From Phytophthora colocasiae (lineage: Eukaryota; Oomycota; Peronosporomycetes; Peronosporales; Peronosporaceae), in NCBI GenBank assembly GCA_018806915.1, contig JAGKQI010000081.1, positions 744,001-808,000 of the forward strand: 64,000 bases of DNA, in the 5' to 3' direction. Positions 37,657-47,949 of the stretch are shown here, piece after piece (position 1 is the stretch's first letter; each line of letters starts with the position of its first letter). The translations under genes and the position numbers were made by a program. Under the pieces are notes generated by a model. It saw only the letters and a list, made by a program, of their open reading frames with translations. It did not search any database and had not been told where the DNA came from.

Positions 37657-39524
37657 AATAGGAGATGCCCACGGGAGTTGGAGTACTCGATCAAACCAGT
37701 TTCCAGGAGTTTCTTTAGAAGCTCGTATACCTTCAGCATGAGATGAGGAGCGACGGATCTCGGACGTTGAGCTACCGGTTTGGCATCCCCCACATCCAGA
37801 TCACAGACCACGCCCCTTGCCGGTGCGGGTGCTGCATTGCCATCTCCCAGGAATATTTTGCTGTGGTACCTCAGAATATCACGCAGTTTCTTCTCCATTT
37901 CTGGGGTCGTCTTTCCTGGTTCTCCAACATCAGCGCTGTCGATATCACACTCTGGTGTCAATTCTTCCAGCTCAGGCAACATGACCAGTTGGTCGCGTAA
38001 TTGAGCGAGGAGTTCTGTGCCTTCTCGCATATATACACCCGGCTCCAAGTCCAATTCTTCATTCGAAACATTCATGCACCGCTCGTATTCCACTCGTAAT
38101 TTTTCCACAGGCGTTCCAGGCATCCCCTGAATGGGAATATCACAGGATTCATCCATTAGGTCGAAATCGTCCGCGGGTAACTCAGGGGTCTGAGAGTCAC
38201 CTAATAGACACTCAGGCTTTGAGTCAAGGACGTCACCGGCAATAACAACGGACGAGTCACCAGGGTCTGTATGTGGAGTACTTTCAGAGGATGTTTCCAA
38301 ATCTCTGGTATCTGTACTGATGTCCGCACTTCCCGTTGACTCGCCGGAGCAACCATTCTCCGTCTGGGTGAATGCATCCAGGGCGAAGCGTACTCGTTTC
38401 ACGGTCGGTGGTGACTCTGGTTTCACGAACTGCACTCGAGCGTTGTCAAACCTTGGACGTTGCAGTATTTCAGTCGGCCATGGGTAGTCCGGGCGATCTA
38501 CACACGGGGGCTGCGGCATCAAAGCCTCCAACTCCGCCTCTCTCTTCATACGTTTCTTAGTCTCTGGTGACGGGGTGCTTTCCAGAATCAGAACCTCCCA
38601 ATCACGATAGGCAGCGGAACCTGGACGCACGAAACGTCCATGCCTTGGGAAGAAACCATATTCCACGATCCTCGCGACATCAGAAAGTTCATTGACCCAC
38701 GTGTTTTTATCGGAGATGTTTACCACGCGAACGGCCACAGGCCAAGATCGGGCCGCATAGATCAGCTGGGTAACCCAGCGGTCACCGCGTCCGGCCCACA
38801 CGACTTCCCTTTGGGGGTTCGTTGGCCCATAGTCAATTCGGACAACAAATTCTTCGCCTGGACTCAGAAGAACAGCCTCACATGGTCTAACTGACCTGTT
38901 ACGACCAATGTGATCACCAGGTTCCCAATTACACATCATCACCACTACCTCGTCTGGCAACGATACCAGACCTTCACGAGCACTAATTCTCACTCCGGCA
39001 GCAAACATAAAACCCATTCCCAGAAGCACGTCAATTCCTTCACCGATATTCGCGACCCAAACATCTACAATATATACCACTCTTGGCCCAAGTGTCAACT
39101 TGATCTCAGCGCTGGCACCGATATAGGTTGGAACACCACCCATCCCCGACACTTTGGTCTGCTTGTGCGACTTGAGTCTGAGTCCGAGCTTACGCGCAAA
39201 GTCGTAACTCAGAATATTTATGGTCGCACCAGTGTCCAGAAGAATCTTGGTTCGATGGTCATTCACCGCACCATACACCATCACCACATCCCTCTTTGAA
39301 CGGTCAGGATAGTTGTCTTCCCACCAGCCATAACACTCGCCATCCTTCAACCTGAACGACACTGAGTCGTCTGGTGTCGGATCGGTGTCGTCAGCGATCT
39401 CAGATAACTCGTTCCTTGAGTTTCCAGAAGGTATGGTCGATTCTTGGGCAAAAGTAGTCATGCATTGTTGAGTGTTATCGTGAATCTTTCTCAGCTCTGG
39501 TCCTACACACACTAGAACACACAA
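37653..39524 (-). CDS. Protease and RT N-terminus of the LTR element
   Basis: Of 623 residues, about 80-200 form a retropepsin-like aspartic protease (KILLDTGATINILSYDFA ... GIDVLLGMGFM). A Ser/Glu-rich linker follows. The last 60 residues are the start of RT (VAQRPRSVAPHLMLKVYELL, LLETGLIEYSNS). The frame is then lost: the conserved continuation lies in the -1 phase of the pol ORF, so one base appears to be missing near 37675. Because the break lies inside the RT fold, a mutation is likelier than programmed frameshifting. The first codons (MCVLVCVG) may not be the real start. Confidence 0.85.
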   Translation of the reverse strand: MCVLVCVGPELRKIHDNTQQCMTTFAQESTIPSGNSRNELSEIADDTDPTPDDSVSFRLKDGECYGWWEDNYPDRSKRDVVMVYGAVNDHRTKILLDTGATINILSYDFARKLGLRLKSHKQTKVSGMGGVPTYIGASAEIKLTLGPRVVYIVDVWVANIGEGIDVLLGMGFMFAAGVRISAREGLVSLPDEVVVMMCNWEPGDHIGRNRSVRPCEAVLLSPGEEFVVRIDYGPTNPQREVVWAGRGDRWVTQLIYAARSWPVAVRVVNISDKNTWVNELSDVARIVEYGFFPRHGRFVRPGSAAYRDWEVLILESTPSPETKKRMKREAELEALMPQPPCVDRPDYPWPTEILQRPRFDNARVQFVKPESPPTVKRVRFALDAFTQTENGCSGESTGSADISTDTRDLETSSESTPHTDPGDSSVVIAGDVLDSKPECLLGDSQTPELPADDFDLMDESCDIPIQGMPGTPVEKLRVEYERCMNVSNEELDLEPGVYMREGTELLAQLRDQLVMLPELEELTPECDIDSADVGEPGKTTPEMEKKLRDILRYHSKIFLGDGNAAPAPARGVVCDLDVGDAKPVAQRPRSVAPHLMLKVYELLKKLLETGLIEYSNSRGHLLL

Positions 39525-39577
39525 CTCTGGGGTAACGCCATGCCCGGCGCGTTTCGGATCCCCAACCGACGGGCATA

Positions 39578-40762
39578 TTAGTTTAACGGCTTCCCAGAGT
39601 CTGCCTCATCACTCAGGAGTTTCTCCCGTAGGTGGTTCGGCATGTCCTTGAGTGCACCTTGTCGAGCGAGTTGCTTGAGTGCTTCCAGAGTTTTCAGATC
39701 TTCACAGGGTTTTCCAGGGTGTAGTCTTCCACATACTTCACAGGGTGGCATCCGACACATTCGACTCGGGTGTCCCTTTTCCTGACATCGGTCACACGTG
39801 ACGTATCTCCAGCAATCTTCCTCTGAGTGTCCTGAGCGTTGACACTTTTCACAGAACTTGTTCCAGTAGCCACTATTTTCATGACGCCTCTGGTGGAATC
39901 CTTGACCTGACGAACCAGACGGGGACTGGGGCGGCGGACGCCATCCCATGTTATCCATCACTCGATATACCTCGTTCGTCAGAGTCTGCGTCCAATCTGC
40001 ACTTGGTGGAGCCGTTGAATTGTTCGAAGATGCCTGCGCAGTACTTTCATCGCGGGTAGACTCTGAAGTCGCACTTGGAATTTTGGAATCACCCGTCTGA
40101 TCTCTGGCATCCTGATTGGATTTCAGAGATTCCTTATGATTTTCTGAGTTTTCAGAGTCATAGTCTTCAGAATCCACATCTCTTGCGACATAAGTCCGAT
40201 GCACACGCTTGGGCTTGAACTGTCCTCGCGGAATATTGTCAGCCCGGAAGTCTCGAGACTTGGCAGGGGTCATTTCTTGGTAACCAGTTCGCCACACATC
40301 TTCATCTTGCTGCAACGCATATTCCAAGTCTGAAATTCGTCGAAATCTCTGACCTTGCAGTGACGTTTTCAGGCGTGCATCCTTAAGCTTCGTGATGAAT
40401 CGCAGTACATGCTTCTCAAGACGCTTGGACGACTTCCGGAAATCGATGTCAGCTTTTCCAGCGGCAGAATTAAGTCGGTAGAAAAATTCAAGCGGAGTCT
40501 CAGAGTCTTTCATAGCCATAGTGAAGTATCTCTCAGAATACGATGACCGAGCTTTGCAATAACGTTTCTTGAACTCTGAAGACAGCTCTTTCCAGTCACG
40601 GGACACACTTTTGGGTAGCTGGTTAAACCAGTCTCGCGCAGACACAGGGAGCTTCAACTTAAGTTCCTGGATGCGCGTCTTAGTCGACCAACCTCCTTGA
40701 GAAGCCATATTCGTAAACCGCTCCCACCAGTGGACACGTTCCCTGAGAGTCGAATTCCCCAA
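39578..40762 (-). CDS. gag: Gag capsid and nucleocapsid part of the LTR element
   Basis: 394 residues. The first 180 are a retrotransposon-gag capsid domain (WWERFTNMASQGGW, LKLPVSARDWFNQL, WKELSSEFKKRYCKA, ETPLEFFYRLNSAAG). Three zinc knuckles near the C-terminus are CEKCQRSGHSEEDC, CDRCQEKGHPSRMC and a variant CEVCGRLHPGKPC. The frame begins without ATG. The domain's N-terminal residues (TLRPFMNSNNLGEF) sit at the end of the upstream ORF in a phase one base different, so the two were probably one Gag. Confidence 0.85.
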   Translation of the reverse strand: MGNSTLRERVHWWERFTNMASQGGWSTKTRIQELKLKLPVSARDWFNQLPKSVSRDWKELSSEFKKRYCKARSSYSERYFTMAMKDSETPLEFFYRLNSAAGKADIDFRKSSKRLEKHVLRFITKLKDARLKTSLQGQRFRRISDLEYALQQDEDVWRTGYQEMTPAKSRDFRADNIPRGQFKPKRVHRTYVARDVDSEDYDSENSENHKESLKSNQDARDQTGDSKIPSATSESTRDESTAQASSNNSTAPPSADWTQTLTNEVYRVMDNMGWRPPPQSPSGSSGQGFHQRRHENSGYWNKFCEKCQRSGHSEEDCWRYVTCDRCQEKGHPSRMCRMPPCEVCGRLHPGKPCEDLKTLEALKQLARQGALKDMPNHLREKLLSDEADSGKPLN

Positions 40763-43700
40763 GGTTGTTCGAGTTCATGAACGGCCTTAGCGTCAGAAGT
40801 GTGGTTCCGGCTTGTGCTTGAGTTGCTGCCGTCAGATTCATCACTTCACCTGGCTCTGAGTCCTCCGATGACGAGCTCGCAGAGTCTGAGCTTGAATTGT
40901 CAGAGTCTCCACTAGAGTCTGGTGCTCTATCATGACGCTTCGCTCTGCGAGACGCTCTTCGATCTCCATTAGGCCGTCTAGCTTCAGTTTTCTGCGGCGT
41001 ATCTCGTCTCGGAGTAGGCGCACGTCTAGTATCACCCTTGGTCCCTGTCACCGAGGTCGCTTGAATCACGTGGGTGGCCGTAGCAGCAGTAGCGCCGCCA
41101 TTCCTCTCAGGCTTCACTCGCTTCGTCCCCGTGCTTCGTGCAGGGGTGCCTTGCTGGAAGGTTGCAACCTCTCGAGATTCCGTCTTGAGAGCCGGTGAAT
41201 GTGACATGGGTTCAACCCCAACCCTTCTTGCGTCACTTCTGATTTCTGACCCGGATACTGGATACATAGTTGCAACTTCAGGGTTGCCGGTATGTAACAC
41301 TTGGTTCGAAGTTGCCGAATCAGGGTGACCGACCCTTCGCGCCTCTTGAACTTGGGATAATGTCGCTCGAAGGTTTCTCAACTGACCGGCTTGGAACCGT
41401 TGCATGTTCTGAGAACTTTCTTTCTCCCTGTCGCGCTCGGCTTCCATGACTTTCATTCGCTGTTGTAAGGCTTCCATTTGGGAAATCCAGTCCCGTTTCA
41501 TCTCGTCAGTCGTACGCGCACGTTCGGCTTCAGTCTCAGCCTCTCTCTGTCGCCAGCGTTCAGCAAACACTGATTCCAGACGTTGATTTTCAGAGTTCTG
41601 GAGCTCCGTTTTCAGAGTTTCCAACTCTGCCGCGCTGCGATTCCTGAGCTTGCTTTCAGATACCAGACTTCTGCGTTCCTCAGCATCGTCGGCGCGTCTC
41701 TCAGCCTCCAGCCTCGCGTTTTCTGACTTCAACAAGCGCTCGGTGAGCGTCTGAATTTCGCGCCTTGCCTCCAAGTCACGTTGCTCTCGACGACGATCGC
41801 GTTCCATGGTCTCCAAGCGTTCTCGGGCCAAGAACTCCATCTGCGCCTGCTCCATCCGGCTTTGCCACTCCTGCTGTTGCCTCATGACGTTCAACTCAAT
41901 CTGGGCAGGTCCTGATCTCTGAGAGCTTCGAGCTTCAGACTTTGTACGACTCGACGCAATGGAACTCAAGCGTCGGGACGGTGGTCTCGGAAGGTCTTCA
42001 CTCTTCACACTTTGGCTGTGGCTCTGGTGACTTTCGCTTTGGGTGGAGGCAGATACAGGCAGAATCTCCGGAGACAATTGTTTGAAATCCCGTGAAGAAC
42101 TTCCGACAGACACCTGGTTTCCAGACCCCGCACCCGGCACCTCTGGTCTCTCTTCCGGCATGTCGACATCCTCGGACTCTGTTTTCACTGGTAACAGCGT
42201 TCGCGTCACTTGGATCCCCATGCCTTCAGAGACTGTTCCTCCTACATCAGCACCTTGAGCGATTAACGCCAGACTTCCTGTGGGCGGCGGCATATGTGAT
42301 GCCGCCCCTCGACTCATGGACATCAAGGACGAGTCCGTAGAGCTTCCTCGTGAAGTCTGGAAACCCGACGACTGGTCGTCTGAGGTCCCAATGACACTGG
42401 GAATTGGCACGTCCGACATCTGAGTCTGAGAGATGCTGTGATCTTCGGACATTGGATTTTCAGACCCTGGTCGCGTGTTATCAGAGCGGCTCTCGTACTG
42501 CGGCAGTGAAGATAGCGATGGCGTCGATAAAGCTGACGGTGTCGACGGGATTTGTGGGCGCGGCGGTCTCTGCTGTAAGCGCTTGGACTGCGGCGGCTCG
42601 TCACTGCTGGAACCATCAGAGCTGTGCGTCACTCGGAGTCCGGTTACCCGGAGTCGCATGATCAGCCGTTGTCCTTGTAGGTCAGCATTTTCGTCAGGTA
42701 ATACACCGTTTGCTTCGTTCTTGCCAGCTGTGTCTTCTTGCTTCATGCTTTCTGGGAGTCGGCAAACTTGTAACCTGGCGGTCACTGTGGCCCACTCAAC
42801 CAATTCTACTGCGAGTCGACTCTGAAGTTCGGACGCCACACTGCGTACTTGAGACCCAACGACGGCTGACGCCTGCGTCTGGGGCCAGGTTGGGAGGAGG
42901 TTCTGGAATTCGAATCCTGCCTCATACAACATCGTCTGAAGAACAGCCACACACTCCGGTGCTGTCAACGTGCTCATCGGAATCTCAACATAAGATAGGT
43001 CTTGGATCCAACCAAAACCATGACGCCTCGCGTGAAACTCGGAGATCCACATATCCTCGGGGAAAACGGAGGAACATCGCCATTTGATGTAGTCGCCGGT
43101 CGCTGCAGCGGCTTTCTGGAAAGCATCAGCACTAGGCTTCGTCGTTGGCCACATATATTCAATGCTAGGCGGAATGACTTTGCCTGTGTTCATATCTCTC
43201 CAACGGCGGAACTCACGACGCACATACCTCAGAGCTCGTTCCCCGTCAAGCGAATCAGCCCTTCCAGACTCATCAGACGGTGTCTTCAGAGACTCTTTAG
43301 ACTTGATCGCCATGTCATCAGACATTGGTGCGTCTTCAGACTTCGGGGACCGTGGAACACGTTCTTCAGAGTGTCCGGGATCTGGTTTCACTTCGTCCAC
43401 GGACTGGCCGGAAGTTGCCGAATCTGAACACAGATCGATCACTTCCGGGGACTCAACCATATCGGCGCCTCCCTCAGACGCCTCATCACCATCCTCGCAG
43501 GCAGTGGTCATCTTGTCACCAGAAGCTTCGACTTCTGACGGGCCTTCAGAACCTTGTTCACCAGATACAGCTGGTGTCTCCTGAGCTTCTGGCTCTTCAG
43601 CAGGCTGGTCTTCGACCGCCGGTTCTGGGACGCTCACACTCTCAGCTGCCTTCTTCTCTCGGGCAGCTTTCCTCTTCTCGCGGGCCGCCTTCTGGATAGC

Positions 43701-43814
43701 ATCCAAGTCCGGTTGCTCCTCAGGCGACAAACCTTGTAGACGCTTGGATTGACGTGTCGGAATACTCCGACCACGACCACGGCGTCCTCCTCTCGTAGAT
43801 CCTGGCGTAGCCAT
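40680..43814 (-). CDS. gag: N-terminal Gag extension, long coiled-coil protein
   Basis: The preferred start MATPGSTRGGRRGRG (43814) gives about 1044 residues; the open frame extends to 43877. Basic and Ala/Glu-rich N-terminus, acidic Ser-rich stretches, a globular block around residues 210-370 (YVRREFRRWRDMNTGKVIPP ... WPQTQASAVVG), then a long coiled coil about residues 640-830 (MRQQQEWQSRMEQAQMEFLA ...). The end overlaps the capsid ORF by 83 bp; a +1 change joins them. At over 1000 residues before the capsid domain this is unusually long for Gag. It may organise the particle or bind host components; the function is not known. Confidence 0.75.
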   Translation of the reverse strand: MATPGSTRGGRRGRGRSIPTRQSKRLQGLSPEEQPDLDAIQKAAREKRKAAREKKAAESVSVPEPAVEDQPAEEPEAQETPAVSGEQGSEGPSEVEASGDKMTTACEDGDEASEGGADMVESPEVIDLCSDSATSGQSVDEVKPDPGHSEERVPRSPKSEDAPMSDDMAIKSKESLKTPSDESGRADSLDGERALRYVRREFRRWRDMNTGKVIPPSIEYMWPTTKPSADAFQKAAAATGDYIKWRCSSVFPEDMWISEFHARRHGFGWIQDLSYVEIPMSTLTAPECVAVLQTMLYEAGFEFQNLLPTWPQTQASAVVGSQVRSVASELQSRLAVELVEWATVTARLQVCRLPESMKQEDTAGKNEANGVLPDENADLQGQRLIMRLRVTGLRVTHSSDGSSSDEPPQSKRLQQRPPRPQIPSTPSALSTPSLSSLPQYESRSDNTRPGSENPMSEDHSISQTQMSDVPIPSVIGTSDDQSSGFQTSRGSSTDSSLMSMSRGAASHMPPPTGSLALIAQGADVGGTVSEGMGIQVTRTLLPVKTESEDVDMPEERPEVPGAGSGNQVSVGSSSRDFKQLSPEILPVSASTQSESHQSHSQSVKSEDLPRPPSRRLSSIASSRTKSEARSSQRSGPAQIELNVMRQQQEWQSRMEQAQMEFLARERLETMERDRRREQRDLEARREIQTLTERLLKSENARLEAERRADDAEERRSLVSESKLRNRSAAELETLKTELQNSENQRLESVFAERWRQREAETEAERARTTDEMKRDWISQMEALQQRMKVMEAERDREKESSQNMQRFQAGQLRNLRATLSQVQEARRVGHPDSATSNQVLHTGNPEVATMYPVSGSEIRSDARRVGVEPMSHSPALKTESREVATFQQGTPARSTGTKRVKPERNGGATAATATHVIQATSVTGTKGDTRRAPTPRRDTPQKTEARRPNGDRRASRRAKRHDRAPDSSGDSDNSSSDSASSSSEDSEPGEVMNLTAATQAQAGTTLLTLRPFMNSNNLGEFDSQGTCPLVGAVYEYGFSRRLVD

Positions 43815-43889
43815 CTTGAATATAAACGCTTGACAGGAAACTTTCTCTTCTTGTATTCTCAAATCCGGTGATATCACGATTCCAAAGAT

Positions 43890-43905
43890 CCGGGCACGCG
43901 CACCA
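43890..43905 (-). other. Primer-binding site
   Basis: Two bases after the 5' LTR end the minus strand reads TGGTGCGCGTGCCCGG, complementary to a tRNA 3' end of the form CCGGGCACGCGCACCA. The tRNA species was not assigned. Confidence 0.7.
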
Positions 43906-43907
43906 GT

Positions 43908-45594
43908 TGTCGCGAAGTCGGTGAAACTTTGGTCGCGGAGCAGGGGGCGTATAGTGAACCCTAGTTATACGACTACTGAAAAGGGGTTTTCAGAGCCGTA
44001 CAACGGTAGGTTGGCGTGTGGTACCTTGCGGTATCCTCGTGGGTTCGTTGGCTTCGGAAATATGACCCTCGCCGGAGTCTGAGAATGTGTTGTGAAGAGA
44101 AGTAGGGGTTCCCTTGGAGTCTGGTATCGATATTCAGGAAATCCTTCCAGGAGCGTTCGGGAGTCGGAATCTCTGGGAACCAAAATGGTTTCCAAGAAGT
44201 CGGCGGTCGAAAAGAGGTTAGTATACCAGAGAAAGTCTGAAAATCGGTGTCTGAATATCACAAATCCAGAACCGAGACGCCTGACTTTCAGAGATAAACA
44301 ACCAATATACAGATTTCGAAAATATACAAATATATACAGCCGTTCTTATTCTTTCTAGGCCCTTGAACGGTGGGCTAACACTCCAGGTCAACTAGGGACT
44401 TGCTACCAGACACCTGGTCTGTCTGGTATCCCTTTACGTTCGCGCACCACCCTCTAGTATAGAGGGAAAATATAAACCAATACAATCGGCTATATATAAC
44501 AGTCTACCTTGCACTCTGAAAACGACTGTCTAGTTTCCAGAGCCTGTCCAAACGATCAATATGAAATGGGCTACCGCTAGAGACAAAACAAACGACCCAA
44601 CTAGGATATGGAATAGGCGGGTCCTTTCAGGTCTCTACGTTACCTGATCTCCACCTAAGGGGATTGAATTTGGTGGAGATCACACGACGTACGTGATGAC
44701 GTAGTGGCTTGAATACCTCTCAAGCGGACTTGTGCAGTAGCAAGCAAATTGAACTCTGTTTATCGTTTATCTTCCTCATAACTATCATATATCTCTGGTA
44801 ACTCTCTTCTTCTTGTCGTCTTTTGCGTCCTTTATGCAGTCAGTCTTCATATCTCAGGTACTCTTGGTCTTTGTATACATCTGGTACTTTGACTTGGTCT
44901 CAGTATGCAATCTGTGCAGCCGATCTCGATGGGTTGACAGGTAGAGACGTCATTACGGGGGATGTGCAGGTCAGTAATCACTTGAATGCGTGACTTGAAC
45001 TTGGGTTCACTTGGTTTCAGTATGGTCTTGGATCTTCGGTGGTTTCGGAGTCTGGTATCCTGGTTTTCAGAGTCTGAAGTCACTTGGTTTTCAGAGTCTT
45101 AGTCACTCAGAATTAGAGATACCAGAGTCTTGAGTACGAAACCAGAGTACGGAGCACCAATGCTACAACGTACATGAAGATCTTGAGGGTTGCGCGGGTG
45201 CGCGGCGTCCGGCGCGCGATACTTGGTCTCTGCGGGTATATATTGTGAATCCTTGAACCATCCATCGTCGCGCTGGACGGTAACGGGATGAGGTCTCTCA
45301 GAGATACGTTCTTCTGAGAGACTTTCCGCCAGAACTTAGGCACTCATCGTCGGGGAAAGTCCGGTGACCAGACAGAGTGTAGTTGATCTTCAGAGTTGTG
45401 CACACCCTGAAGTACACTTCTGGTCCTTTGGGCCCCTTTACAGTCAGGCGAAGGTTTATCCACAATCTTCCACAGATGTCGCACGGGTGCGGCCGCGTCC
45501 CAAAGTCCCTTTCGCTTATAACCCATAGTATAACCAATCACATCGTAACGTAATATCCACCTGTCGCTCGAAAATCGGAATTAACATCATGTCA
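43908..45594 (-). repeat. 5' LTR, 1687 bp
   Basis: Near-identical copy of the left LTR, beginning TGACATGATG and ending TTCGCGACA in the sense strand, next to the PBS. It should contain the promoter for the gag-pol transcript. Confidence 0.93.
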
Positions 45595-46021
45595 TGGTCA
45601 TAGAACGCCCAAACGTCTCAGAAAGAGATTTGCAAAGAATGTTATGCTGAACGCTATCCTTCCAACGGAAAAAGCAGCTCACCAATCAAAAGGTGTATCT
45701 TAAACGAAAAGCCGCAGTAATATCCCGTTTATTAATTCTTATCTATCACAAATGCAACTATTTTATTAATATGTATAGATGACAGGGAGACACGAAACAA
45801 AGATGAACAGTTGGAATGGATTGCTGACAAAAAATGTGTTACAAAAAATACGCATTTTGGGGGGGGTGGAGGGGCATTCTATGCCGAAACCGACGAATCG
45901 TCTTTTCCGCCCAACCGGCTGAGTTCCGACACGATCACATTGGTTTAAGGTGGTTCGAACACGCTGTGGACGCTCATGATGAGAATGGAGCGAAGTCATT
46001 AAATGACTGCCAAATTTTGGC
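45595..46021. other. Right flank of the LTR element, continuation of the interrupted locus
   Basis: Starts with the TGGT duplication and about 15 codons continuing the interrupted frame from 28431. The rest is AT-rich with a G-rich tract near 45855. Confidence 0.35.
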
Positions 46022-46544
46022 GTGATTGTTTTGTCGCGGACATGTTTCCGAAATATCCTGTTCGCTTATCAAGGACAATCCACAGACGGTGTTCTTGATG
46101 CTACCAACGGAACGTACCGGTTCATTTCGAAAAGTATTTTTTTTAGTTTTACCTTAACTAGTACCATGTATTATGCTCGTCAGGCGGGTGGTGCTAGTCT
46201 ACTTCGGGACGTATACAACCCACTTCAGCCGACTATAGTACAGTAAGACATTCGTGCCTTAGTTGTACATGTTTGTCCGCACGGAAAGTGAAGTAGCATA
46301 CAAGGCCATGTTTCTGACCGCGAAGCGGTTCGCACTTCGATTCTTTGGGATAAACATGGAGTTAAAGTTTTGGCAGTATCAATCCATTGCAAGCGCATTC
46401 TCAGCAGTTTGGCTAGACATCAAAATTTTGAACTTCTACCCCCACTTGCCCCGAACAGCGTGCACCACACCAATATTCATCCATCCATATTTTCTAAGTC
46501 TGGTCCCCCGTGTATCCGGAGGACATATATTGTACAGTATATGA
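46022..46544 (+). pseudogene. Mutator-like transposase remnant
   Basis: Pieces in two phases show VLDATNGTYRF, then VRTESEVAYKAMFLTAKRFA and SIASAFSAVWLDIKILNFYP followed by HLPRT. The order (DxT-like strand, SES-x-Y helix, A-x-x-x-A-F-x-x-VWP, CxxH-like) fits the catalytic core of oomycete Mutator-like transposases. It is frameshifted and truncated. Confidence 0.5.
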
Positions 46545-46739
46545 AGCGTATACAGACCCTAACAACAGCAAACGCGTGGCAGCGCGGGGCGGAAATGAGC
46601 TCGCGTCCGCGTAGCGGGCTCTCATTGGATATAGCCCCACATGTATTTGGCCCCACATCCTATGTTGAGATTAGAAGGTATAAATGCAAGAGTCATTTCA
46701 CTACGTGTTTACACTCAGTAGTAGTACTTGACAAGTGCG

Positions 46740-47700
46740 GGTAGCGCCTCAGTCGGTGTGTGGTAAACCAACGTCGCCACAGGTATTCGTCAAGATACGT
46801 AGGAAGCAAGGCTTGCTTCATGCCACGCATGGCCCGCATACACTTGCATTGAGTATCATCATTAGTGCACGTAGGTGACATAGACAGACGGTACCTTCAC
46901 ATGCTGCTTGACCCGGATCTCCCAGGCGCCTTCAATTCGGTTCGTGTGGGTCTCCGGGTCAACGTACTTCTCGCTGTGGTTCACCCACATATGCTCGTAG
47001 TCCATCCCCTCAAGGTATCAATTGTTCGATAGCGTGTGGTGTCCGTCCACCGACACATAGGAGGAAAACTGATCACTCATGATGGTCGTGCTGCAATCGT
47101 TCACGAACGTTAGACTTAACAATAGTAATAACATAGAAATAATAAAAACTCACCCTGCTTTGATATGTTTCTTGATTAAGCCGGACAGCGTCGGCTTCGT
47201 GCTATCCCTGAATGTCACCACTCCAAACCATCGGTTTGTAGTACCGTCAAGGCCCCCGAACAGCCAGCAGTCTGGGTAGCGACGGCCACGTCCGTACTTT
47301 AACTTTGTTTAGTGATGTTTCGTCGATCTCGACGACGTGGCCCTCACCACCGATCTGCATAGGAAAAAAATAGCATCTCTTTAGAGCAAATATCCCGACA
47401 GTACGCATACCATTACATAACAGCCTGCAAATTCACTCCCACCATGTCTGAAGCTCTCGTCACGGGCGTTTGAGCGCACTAGTGACAGAGTAGGCGGGTC
47501 AGTTTCCGCAAGGGGATCTTGCACTTTGAGAAAAACGAACCCGTGCGTGCACTGCGTTCGGTCCTGCATGACCCTCGAGAGCAGCGTCAACGCTCTTTCG
47601 AGACGTCTAGAGACATTGTGTTTGTACATTTTGGGCAGAGCAAAATCGCTGGGAACAAGTGCATAGACCAGCGTATTTGACGCGTTGGAGGTGGCGTCCA
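46740..47700 (-). pseudogene. Merlin/IS1595-like transposase, degenerate
   Basis: On the minus strand, GEGHVVEIDETSLNK (about 47345-47300) followed in a shifted frame by YGRGRRYPDCWLFGGLDG is the first catalytic strand of the ISXO2/IS1595 DDE domain. SDQFSSYVSVDGHH carries the second Asp and THTNRIEGAWEIRVKQ the final Glu. A GTGAGT...TTGCAG intron of about 65 bp separates them near 47085-47150. A CPKC zinc-ribbon fragment lies upstream near 47630. At least one frameshift and one internal stop are present. This is the eukaryotic Merlin superfamily. I could not place the terminal inverted repeats. Confidence 0.7.
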
Positions 47701-47949
47701 TGACGCCGTAAAAGGTGGTGTGGCGCAAGCTTTGTGCCGCGTCGACGTCTGCAGGACGTGGGAGGCGAGGCAGTCGTCTGCAGCGACTCGAGCCTGGGCT
47801 AACACGGTGATGCGGGACGGCATTGGTAGTGAGGTGGGTGGTAGTGGGCGGGGACTTAAGTCTGGCGCTGAAATTTGCGTAATAAGTGCGCTGTTCACTC
47901 TTCGACCTTGAATTCCTGGGGTTTTACGACGTATCAATTGTGGGTTCAA

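Larger units (their letters stand above)
28432..45594 (-). mobile_element. 17.2-kb ambisense Ty3/Gypsy retrotransposon with chromodomain and dual RNase H
   Basis: Two near-identical LTRs (28432-30117 and 43908-45594) flank a 13.8-kb interior, and TGGT is duplicated at 28428-28431 and 45595-45598. The PBS lies two bases inside the right LTR and a polypurine tract lies beside the left LTR, so the sense strand is minus. Minus-strand ORFs in order are gag, protease plus RT start, and RT-RNase H-aRNase H-integrase-chromodomain. Between pol and the 3' LTR two large ORFs run on the plus strand. By eye I noticed only about five differences between the LTRs, implying recent insertion. Two one-base shifts (in gag and RT) make this copy probably non-autonomous. 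Confidence 0.93.
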
